Assembly: GCF_003265705.1 (NCBI RefSeq)
Contig: NW_020312867.1
Span: forward strand, 4,367,307-4,431,306
Length of the DNA stretch: 64,000 nt
Source of the DNA: Callorhinus ursinus
Taxonomy: Eukaryota; Chordata; Mammalia; Carnivora; Otariidae
Reading direction: 5' to 3'
Shown here: positions 55,993 to 64,000 of the stretch, one piece after another
Numbering within the stretch: the first letter of the stretch is position 1
Layout: the number at the start of each line of letters is the position of its first letter
Notes under the pieces: model-generated
Told to the model about the DNA's origin: nothing
Database searches by the model: none
What the model saw: the letters and a program-made list of their open reading frames with translations, nothing else
Made by a program: the position numbers and the translations under genes

Positions 55993-56076
55993 TCGCGGGG
56001 CTGGATCCCAGGACCTGGGATCATGACCTGAGCCAAAGTCAGATGCTTAACCAACTGAGCCACGCAGGCAGCTCCC
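55993..56076 (-). mobile_element. Partial SINE, antisense, tail side missing
   Basis: GGGGCTGGATCCCAGGACCT to CCAACTGAGCCACGCAGGCA; the CT-rich body and A-tail are absent. Confidence 0.85.
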
Positions 56077-56084
56077 AGGATTTA

Positions 56085-56600
56085 TTTATGCCCACCTCCC
56101 CCCCAGTTCCTTAATACGAAAAATTTCAAACATACAGAAAATTTGAAAGAATAATACAGTGATGATAGTTTGCTATGTTTGCATCATGTCTGTTTAGCTA
56201 CCTATCTTTGCTGAATATTTTGAAAATTAGTTTCTACATAATCACAAATAACATTACCAACCCAGCTGAGCCACCCAGGCGCCCCACACCCAAGAATGTT
56301 TTTAAAAATGCCCTAATATCTTCTTTTACTTCACATTCAGTTTTTCCCACTGTCTAAAAAACATTTTATGGCTGTTTTCTTCAAAGCAGGTCTAAGTAAC
56401 ATTCATGCATTGCATTTGGTGGTTCTATCTCTGAAGTCTTTTAATTGAGAACTGTATCTTCCCCCTCTCTCTTCCTTTACGATTTTGGATTTTGAAGAGA
56501 CCAGATCAGTTTTGTTGTAGCAAGTCCCACATTCTAGATCTGATTGGTTCTTCATGTAATGGAATTTGTTCTTGTTGCTCTTTCTCCTGAATTTCCTATA
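56085..56600 (-). mobile_element. Ancient L1 3' fragment, antisense
   Basis: ACGAAAAATTTCAAACATAC, TTGCTATGTTTGCATCATGT, CCCACATTCTAGATCTGATT; same family as 34.5 kb. Contains the orphan SINE tip at 56266. Confidence 0.65.
56266..56285 (-). mobile_element. Orphan SINE head tip (about 20 bp)
   Basis: TGAGCCACCCAGGCGCCCC stands alone in L1-derived sequence; no SINE body or tail beside it. Confidence 0.7.
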
Positions 56601-57374
56601 AAGGAAGAATTAGGTTTAAAGATGTGTTTAGACCTAGGTTAAGCATTTTGGGTAATAATACATTGTAGATGATGACTGGTACTTCAGGCATAAATAAAAG
56701 GTCTCACTCTAATTGTTACTGAATTGATCACCAGGTTAAGCTGGTGACTGTCATATCTTTCCATTGTAAAGGTACTTGATTTCCCTTTGCAATTAGGAAG
56801 TAATCTGTGGAATAATCCTTTAGCACCATGGGACTCTTCTGTTTCAGTTTTCACCAGATGATTTTTAGCACCCCTTGATCATCTTTGCCTGAATCACTTA
56901 TTTCATTGGAGGTTGCACATGGTGATTTTAAAAATTCTTTCCTTCTGCATTTATTAACTAGCATTCTAATGTAAAGGAGAGCTTTCCCTCTCCACCAGGG
57001 ATGAACCCTTCTTAAAAGAAGTAAATTGCTTGCTTCATTCTTTTTCTTTATCAGTCTTCAGAGTAAGGAGTTGATGTCATAGTTACCCCTAATGGTGACT
57101 TCTTGAGCAATTTTTTTTTTTACTCTCTGAGCTATTACTGTGTATTTATGGATTCTTATTTATTCATGATATTATAATGAATTTTAGTCATTATTCTTTC
57201 CAATACTTAAATTGTCTCAGATTTGCTGGTAGAAACCCCTTAAAACTGGCTCCTAGGTCTTTGTGACATGCTCCCCATTGGTCTGAGTGCTTCCTTGCCT
57301 TCTGATACAACATGATTTTTAAAAATTCACCTTGAAGATACAATTTTTATTTTTTTATATTTTTTTCTAGCTTA

Positions 57375-57567
57375 TTTTTTTAAAGATTTTATTCATTTGT
57401 CAGAGAGAGAGAGAGAGAGAGAGAGCACAAGCAGCGGGGGAGGGGTAGAGGGAGAAACAGGCTCCCCACTGAGCAAGGAGCCCGATGTGGGACTCAATCC
57501 CAGGACCCTGGGATCATGACCTGAGCCGAAGGCAGATGCTTAACTGACTGAGCCACCCAGGCATCCC
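57375..57567 (-). mobile_element. Carnivore SINE, antisense
   Basis: AAAGATTTTATTCATTTGTC to GAGCCACCCAGGCATCC; imperfect CTAGCTTATTTTTT / CTAGAGTTTTTT flanks. Confidence 0.92.
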
Positions 57568-59483
57568 TAGAGTTTTTTGTTTTAAAACTAACATATAAAA
57601 AATATTTTTCTCCTCTTTTCTCGCCAAAAGTAGAGTACTATAGTCAATGTTTTACTCCTTGTTTTTTCTTCTCTCAACAATATATCTTGGAGATCATTCT
57701 GTATCAGTGCATAGAGAGCATTCTTATTCTTGCTGCATTTCCTTTTTATTACATGTACTATAATTTAATCAGATGGACATTTGGGTAATTTCCTATCTTA
57801 CTATTGCAAACAGTGCTTTAGTGAATAACCTTGTAATATATGTCATCTAGTGTGGGAACAGGTGTACCCTGTAGGATCAGATCACTAACCAGAAGTGAGA
57901 TTGTTGGGTTAATGGTATATATAATTATAATTTTGATAGAGAATACCTAATTGCTGATGTTAGACTACCACTAGCAATGAATGAGAGTGTCTGTTTTCCC
58001 ATAACCTTGCCAAAAGAGTGCATTATTAAATTTTTGGATTTTTTGCTAATCTGATGAGTGAAAAATTTTTTTCTTATGTATGAAGTTGAATATTTTTTCA
58101 TATGTTTAAAGTTCATTTGTATTTCCTTTTCTGTGAATTTTTATCATATTCTGTGTCCATTTTTGGACACAATACTTTGTCCAAATTACTTTTCTTTTTA
58201 TTTTATATATCTATATATGCACACACACATATATGCACACACAAAAACACCTGTGTTTTTTCCTATAGTATGTTTATGTATGGGAGGTTTGCTCTTTCAT
58301 CAATGATATGATTGCCAATATTTTTTCTTACTTTGTCATTTGTTGTTTGTTTTGGGGGGTTTTGTTTTGCTTTACTTATGGTGTTTTTTGCTTTGCAGAA
58401 TTCTTTGATTTCTATTCAAATTTATCAGTTTTTTAAATGGCTTTGGATTTTGAGTCATAGTTAGAAATCCTTACCAACTCCAAGGTTATAAAGATTTCTT
58501 CTGTATTTTCTTCTAATACTTGTATGGTTTCATTTGTTACATTGAAGTTTTGTGTTCATTTGGAGTTCTCTTGATATGAGGTATAGCTCTAATTTTATTT
58601 TTTCCCTAGATGGCTACCTACTCCCATTTAGTGAAAAATCAATTTTTTTCTACCTTTATGAGATACTAAAATTCCGTATGCACTTTGTTTAGTTTGGGGG
58701 ATTTTAGTCTTCCATTAGTTTCCCATTCTTTTATATGCCAGTACTACACAGTTTTAATTATTGGGGCATTATGTTTTGATATCTGGTAGGACTTATTCCT
58801 TTCACTACTTTTATTTTCAGAGGTTTTTTTTTTTTTTTTTACTCTTCTTGTTTCCATATGAACTTTAAAATCAGCTTGTCCATTTTAAAAAATAACAGCA
58901 TTTTTTATTGGGATTATGAAATTCTAAATTAGGGAGAATTGCTGTTTAGGAGTCTTTTTATCTAAGAATTTGGTATATCACTCCATTTGTTCAAGTCTTT
59001 TTTATATTTGGATCCTTCATTAGTGTTTTAAAAATTTCATCTTGTAGTTCTGCATTTTCTTTTTAGTTTATTCCTAAATATTTTATCTTTTTGTTGCTGT
59101 TATAAATTAGATTTTTCCCCACCTACTGGTGATCAATTGCATATGTTATAAAAACTATTGTTTTCTGTGTATTTTGTACCATGCCTAAAGTATTACTGAA
59201 TTTTCTTATTTTTCTTGGTTAATTTTCTAAGATGTTCAAGAATACAAATACAAATATTACCTATTAATAGTGATAGTTTTACACTCTTCTTCCCAATTTT
59301 TTACTATTATTAGTCTTGTTTTCATTTCACTGACTTTATACCTTTGGCACAGTGTTTAATAATACATAATGGATATCTGTCTTCTTCCCAACTTTTCCCC
59401 ATTGAGCAAGCTGCTGACTTTAGGGCTAAAAAATATATTTTGCATGTTAAGGAAGTCCTTGTATAGTCCTATTTGATTTTTTT

Positions 59484-59695
59484 AAAAAGATTTATTTGTT
59501 TATTTTAGAGAGGGTGTGAGAGAGCCTGCATATGAGCTGGGGGAAGGGGCAGAGAGAGAGGGAGAAAGAATCCTCTAGCAGACTCCCTTCTGAGCATGGA
59601 CCCAGACACAGGGCTCAGTCCCAGGACCCTGAGATCATGACCTGAGCCGAAATCAAGAGTTGGCCGCCCAACCAACTGAGCCACCCAGGTGCCCC
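59484..59695 (-). mobile_element. Carnivore SINE, antisense
   Basis: AAAGATTTATTTGTTTATTT to GAGCCACCCAGGTGCCCC; ATTTGATTTTTTT at 59471-59483 and 59696-59708. Confidence 0.94.
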
Positions 59696-59958
59696 ATTTG
59701 ATTTTTTTTTTTTAATCAAGAAGTGTTGAATTCTGTCAAATGACTTTTAATATCTGTGGAGATGATCATATGCCTTTTTCTCTTAGTTTCCTCATAGTGA
59801 TCCTTCCTTGCATTCCTAGACCAAACACCACTTAATTATGATGCATTATTCTTCTTCTAATGTACTGTTGTAGTCTATTTAAAGTTTGATTTAGAATCTT
59901 GCATCAACATAAGAGAGATTGATCTATAGCTTTCTGCATGCAGTTTGTATCAGTTTTT

Positions 59959-60132
59959 TGTTTTTTAAAGATTTTATTTATTTGAGAGAGAGAGGGTGCA
60001 TGAGCAGGAAGGAGAGGGAGAAGCAGGCTCCCTGTGAGCAGGGAACCTGACGTGGGGCTCAATCCCCGGACCCTGGGATCACAACCTGAGCCAAAGGCAG
60101 ACACTTAACCAACTGAGCCACCCAGGCGCCCC
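59959..60132 (-). mobile_element. Carnivore SINE, antisense
   Basis: AAAGATTTTATTTATTTGAG to GAGCCACCCAGGCGCCCC; TGTATCAGTTTTT (59946-59958) / TGTATCAGCTTTT (60133-60145). Confidence 0.94.
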
Positions 60133-60389
60133 TGTATCAGCTTTTGATACTTATCTTATATTTGCTTCATAAAAATATTTAGGAAGTTTTCTTTCTTTTT
60201 ATATGTTCTGGAATAGTTTCAGATCACTAGACTTACCTGCTCTTTAAAGAGTTAATGTTTCAATTAAATATGTGTGGTGCTTTTGGGGGGCATTATCATA
60301 TTTACATAGATAAATGTGAGCAAAAGCTTGAAGAAAATAGTCTCTATGGTCCTTTTAATTTCCTTTGTTTCTGTGGCTACTTTCTTCTT

Positions 60390-60592
60390 TCTTTTTTTTT
60401 TTTAAGATTTTATTTATTTATTTGACAGAGAGAAACAGCGAGAGAGGGAACACAAGCAGGGGGAGTGGGAGAGGGAGAAGCAGGCTTCCCCGCTGAGCAG
60501 AGAGCCCGATGATGTGAGGCTCAATCACAGGACCCCGGGATTATGACCTGAGCTGAAGGCAGATGCCTAACGACTGAGCCACCCAGGCGCCC
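60390..60592 (-). mobile_element. Carnivore SINE, antisense
   Basis: Long T tract, AAGATTTTATTTATTTATTT to GAGCCACCCAGGCGCC; flanks CTACTTTCTTCTT / CTACTTATTTCTT. Confidence 0.94.
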
Positions 60593-61691
60593 CTACTTAT
60601 TTCTTATCTTACATATTTGGACTTGTCCCTTTTTACTTACTAGATTAGCTAGTGGTTTAACTATTTTATTATTTTCCCCCAATGTACCAATTTTTCAATT
60701 TATTTATTCTGCTGTTTTTCTATTTTCTAATTTCTACTTTTATCTGTGTTAATTCCTTCATTTTGATTTCTTTCAGTTCACCTTACTGGTTTTTCCCTGA
60801 CTTTCTGAGTCAGATGTAGAGTCAGATTTCTTTCTTTCTTGTTTTTTCTTCCTTTTCCCTGATGTAGGTATTTATGGCTGTGAATTTTCTTCTTTACTGG
60901 TTCAGCTATATTCTTTAGGTTCTAATATATGTAATATTTTCCTTATTTTGGCATTTTCTAGAAATTTTGCAATATTGATTTCATTTTTAAACAAAGTCCA
61001 AGGGTTTTGTTGTTGTTTTAAGGTTTGAAAAGGCCTTCGTTTCTTGATTTTATTTTAAGTGTATAATTTCATTAAGTGCATTTTCATCACAATATTATCC
61101 CACTGTTACTTTTTGGATTTATCAAGGTTTTTTTTTAAATTCTAGTATAGTTAACATACAGTGTTATATTTGTTTCGGTGTACAGTGTAATGGTTCAGCA
61201 ATTCCATATATTACTCAGTGCTCATCAAAATAAGTGTACTCTTAATCCCCTTCACTATAGAGATTTTCTTTATGGCCTTTCTTAAGGTCAGTTTTTGTTA
61301 ATGTTCCATGGAGACTTAAAAAGATGGCTTTTTCTTAAAATAAAAATTAAGGCATAGTTTTTTCTCTGATTAATACCTAGTACATATATCCATCTAAAAT
61401 TTTGAGATTATAAAATCAATAGTTGGCGATAATGAAAAACCATAACAGCCAAGTTGAAGATGTTGTAGACTGATATTATCTTAAGTGAGAATTTTTTCTG
61501 AAGCATGAGAAAATTAGGCACTTTCCATGCAAAATTTCTACGTGTACCATAAAGAATACTTAGAAAAACTGAAAATTTGAAAAGTAAAATGTATAGATAT
61601 TATATATAAAATCAGAAAGAAACCTAAATCTATACTTCATGCTTAAAGTTTAAAATGAATTTTGAAATTATGTTAGAACAAGTGGGTCTTA

Positions 61692-61883
61692 TTTTTTTTT
61701 TAAGATTTTATTTATTTATTTGAGAAAGAGAGAATGAGAGACAGCATGAGAGGGATGAGGGTCAGAGGGAGAAGCAGACTCCCTGCTGAGCAGGGAGCCC
61801 AATGCGGGACTCAATCCTGGGACTCCAGGATCATGACCTGAGCCGAAGGCAGTCACTTAACCAACTGAGCCACCCAGGCGCCC
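61692..61883 (-). mobile_element. Carnivore SINE, antisense, perfect 17-bp duplication
   Basis: GAGGGTCAGAGGG subtype; identical AGAACAAGTGGGTCTTA at 61675-61691 and 61884-61900, about 400 bp before the NCOA6 exon. Confidence 0.96.
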
Positions 61884-62298
61884 AGAACAAGTGGGTCTTA
61901 CTAAATACAAAGTATTTTGGTTTTGGCTCCAAGTATCTGCAAAACAGTGTGGCATGATGCTATCAATTTATTTTAATTTGACCCCAATAAAAATGGAGGT
62001 AAAGTGAGGAGGGCTCTAAGGCTTAGGGTCCCAGTTTCATAATTCTTAAGCTGGTATATGTCCCTGAGTTTTGCTTCCATACTCTTTGAAATGCTTGTTG
62101 AATAGTGGTTTAATCTCAAAAAAAAGATATATTTTGTAGACTTAATGAAAACTCTGTCTCAATAGCCTCTGAAGATGTCTAAGTTGACTTGATAACTTGT
62201 GATATTTGCTTTGACTTCTGTTAAAAGATGTCACTTTTGTAGTTTCTAATTTCTATATAATGCTGAAACTTTATTTTCTCTCTTTCATTCTTTTTTAG

Positions 62299-62400
62299 AA
62301 TTTTTATTGGCTGCTGCCTTGAAATACCAGCCCTAAAAATGCCAACTTGTTTGGACTTAGAAGATGACCTGGATAAATGATAAAAATTAAAGACATTTTG
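62299..62400 (+). other. NCOA6: NCOA6 5' UTR exon 2 (non-coding, 102 nt)
   Basis: Bounded by CTTTCATTCTTTTTTAG (acceptor, AG at 62297-62298) and the strong donor GTGAGT at 62401. It sits in an otherwise repeat-rich region and is not a repeat itself. It resembles what I recall of the human NCOA6 5' leader (ATTGGCTGCTGCCTTGAAAT, AAAATGCCAACTTGTTTGGA). NCOA6 translation starts in a later exon outside the window. A short uORF lies inside. Confidence 0.75.
62339..62380 (+). CDS. uORF in the NCOA6 leader (13 codons)
   Basis: ATG at 62339 opens MPTCLDLEDDLDK and stops at TGA 62378-62380, wholly inside the exon. Context is AAAAATGC (A at -3, no G at +4), so initiation may be moderate. Its translation is not shown by the sequence. 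Confidence 0.45.
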   Translation: MPTCLDLEDDLDK

Positions 62401-62682
62401 GTGAGTGGTATCTTACATGAAAGAGTGGTTAAGGCTCAGCTTAATTCCACACAACAGAATGACTCTACCAAAGTTACACAGCAAATAAAAAAGTCTTTCC
62501 TTCATCGTCTGGCATTTTATCAAAGAGGAAATGGTCCTTCAGCCAGTTAGTGGGAGGCATCAGCATGTTTAATGAAGCCCAAAATTCACTTAAGTTTGAA
62601 TGCCTTCTGTTCCTCTGGGGTGGAGACCTTGATCTCTTTTTCTTTCTCTTAGCCCACAGACCTCTCAGGAGGCACATTGTAA

Positions 62683-62896
62683 TTTTTTTTTTTAAGATTT
62701 CTTTATTTATTTGAGAGAGCGAGAGAGAGAAAGAGAGCGCACGAGTGGGCGGGGCAGAGGGAGAGGGAGAGAGACTCTCAAGCAGACTTCACACTGAGCA
62801 AGGAGCCTGATACAGGGCTCAATTTCATGACCCTGAGATCATGACCTGAGGCAAAATCAAGAGTCAGACACAACTGACGGAGCCACCCAGGCATCC
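62683..62896 (-). mobile_element. Carnivore SINE, antisense, first of a double insertion
   Basis: AAGATTTCTTTATTTATTTG to GAGCCACCCAGGCATCC; flanks GGCACATTGTAATTTTTT (62671) and GGCACATCATAACATTT (62898). Confidence 0.93.
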
Positions 62897-62914
62897 TGGC
62901 ACATCATAACATTT

Positions 62915-63105
62915 TTTTTTTAAAGATTTTTTTTATTTATCTGACAGAGAGAGAGACAAGAGAGGGAACACAGGCAGGGGGAGTGGGAGAGGGAGAAGCA
63001 GGCTTCCCACTGAGCAGGGAGCCCAGTGTGGGACTCATCCCAGGACCCTGGGACCATGACCCGAGCCAAAAGCAGATGCTTAACTACTGAGCCACCCAGG
63101 CCCCG
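62915..63105 (-). mobile_element. Carnivore SINE, antisense, second of a double insertion
   Basis: AAAGATTTTTTTTATTTATC to GAGCCACCCAGGCCC; identical CATCATAACATTT at 62902-62914 and 63106-63118. Confidence 0.94.
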
Positions 63106-64000
63106 CATCATAACATTTAAATGCATTTTAAATACCTAGTTTCCTCCAGTGTTATACCAAACCCAGCATAGTTCACCCAGACCTAGCGTTGGACTAGTCA
63201 ATTAGGTGAGTCATAGAAATTGAAAACTGATGGCTGAGCCTTATGCCTCTATAGCATGTTTCATTTAGCCTGCAGAATATTTTCCAAAAATTTAAAACTA
63301 TTTTAAAACCTGGAGATTTCGCTGAATATATGGATTTTAGTCTTTTCTTAAAATTCAGAACATCTACTAGTGCTGGGCCTGCACAATCCTTCCCATCCTT
63401 CCAAAAAGAAAGTAATAAGCTGAAGCAGAGTAGTGGCTACTTAATATAGGTGGGTGTGTGAGTTTTCTGTTGCCCAAATCATTCATACAGTATGTGCAAA
63501 TGCATTTAATATCCAGTGTTCTTCTCTTATTTTTTTCTGCCTGACCCCTGTATGTGAGTTTGTGATTTCTGATGTAGATCGTAGGGTCTTGTCTTTTGTT
63601 CACATGGCAGCCAGGTTGATAATCTGAATGGCCTGTGACAGTCTTTTCTCATCATTCAGCTACCTGCACCAGTCCTTTCTCTTCAGATTTAAATGTAAAT
63701 CTGGTGCATATTAGCTGGTTATACGTATAATATATATGATATATAAATTTATATACTTAACAAGTAATATAAATTTAAACATTTACAAATATATATGTTT
63801 AAATATATTTATTTATTTTTAATCCTGTGATTTGGAAGATGTTCATAAGTAAGCTTCTAAGCCTTCCTGATGTCTGATGGAGTTTTACCTTGGAGCAGTA
63901 CTATGTTGCTGGTATGCTTGCTTTTCTCTTTTCTTTCTTTCTTTTTTTTTTAATTTTTATTATGAACAGTTTCAAACATTTTAGAAAATTATACTACAAA

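Larger units (their letters stand above)
57570..61250 (-). mobile_element. Ancient L1 ORF2/3' block, antisense, interrupted by SINEs
   Basis: CTATTGCAAACAGTGCTTTA, TAGAAATCCTTACCAACTCC, GTCCATTTTAAAAAATAACA, GTATTTATGGCTGTGAATTT in L1 reverse-complement order, with a separate short L1 tail at about 61135-61250 (GTTAACATACAGTGTTATAT, ACTCAGTGCTCATCAAAATA). No intact frame. Confidence 0.75.
24082..62298 (+). other. NCOA6: NCOA6 intron 1 (about 38 kb)
   Basis: Bounded by the donor GTGAGG at 24082 and the acceptor CATTCTTTTTTAG at 62298. No protein-coding gene is seen inside; open frames there are repeat-derived. The first 3 kb (24.1-27.2 kb) are SINE-free. Confidence 0.65.
62401..64000 (+). other. 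NCOA6: NCOA6 intron 2 (start)
   Basis: Two antisense SINEs, then AT-rich sequence to the window end, with an alternating AT/TA stretch at 63720-63815 and an L1-like start at 63945 (AACAGTTTCAAACATTTTAG). The NCOA6 start exon is not reached. Confidence 0.65.

Noticed and set aside
62299..62400. Coding exon of NCOA6
   Set aside because: All forward frames hit stops within the exon apart from a short uORF; the known NCOA6 N-terminus (MVLDDLPNLEDIY) is not encoded anywhere in the window that I could see.

Overview
This is a mammalian nuclear window from a carnivore. The evidence is about 47 copies of the tRNA-Lys-derived carnivore SINE (head 'GCGCCTGGGTGGCTCAG', CT-rich body, AAATAAATAAAATCTT tail) plus carnivore-type L1 3' ends. 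The SINE consensus is not the dog SINEC_Cf form, so an arctoid caniform (seal, bear or mustelid group) is more likely than a canid; that is inference. Large introns, GT-AG splice sites, MIR, L2, hAT and MaLR fossils and a CpG-island promoter all fit.

Region 1 (1-15.4 kb) holds the last 13 coding exons of GGT7 (gamma-glutamyltransferase 7) on the + strand. They join in phase into 527 codons plus stop, leaving about 135 N-terminal residues (cytoplasmic tail and membrane anchor) upstream of the window. One intron has a GC donor. The 3' UTR ends near an ATTAAA signal at 15350. GGT7 introns hold mainly ancient MIR and L2 pieces and only one carnivore SINE.

Region 2 (15.4-23.75 kb) is intergenic: truncated L1 copies, one with a tiny antisense L1 tail flanked by a 17-bp duplication, several SINEs including an inverted nested pair, and L2/MIR.

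Region 3 (23.76-24.6 kb) is a strong CpG island with GC boxes, an E-box and a good splice donor at 24082. With gene order (GGT7 then NCOA6 in the same direction in human) and a matching spliced non-coding exon at 62299-62400, it is read as the NCOA6 promoter and first exon.

Region 4 (24.1-64 kb) is NCOA6 intron 1, the second 5' UTR exon and the start of intron 2. Intron 1 is a graveyard of L1 (a degraded 4.3-kb ORF2-bearing copy at 46.8-51.1 kb and a degraded antisense copy at 57.6-61.1 kb), MaLR LTR pieces, MER5-like elements and about 40 SINEs with clear target-site duplications. It also contains a U2 snRNA fragment and a short telomere-like tract. The start codon of NCOA6 is not in the window.

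I see no operon, CRISPR array, phage or other unusual multi-gene system. The most interesting items are splice-site oddities in GGT7, the U2 micro-retrocopy, and repeated SINE insertion at the same target sequences.
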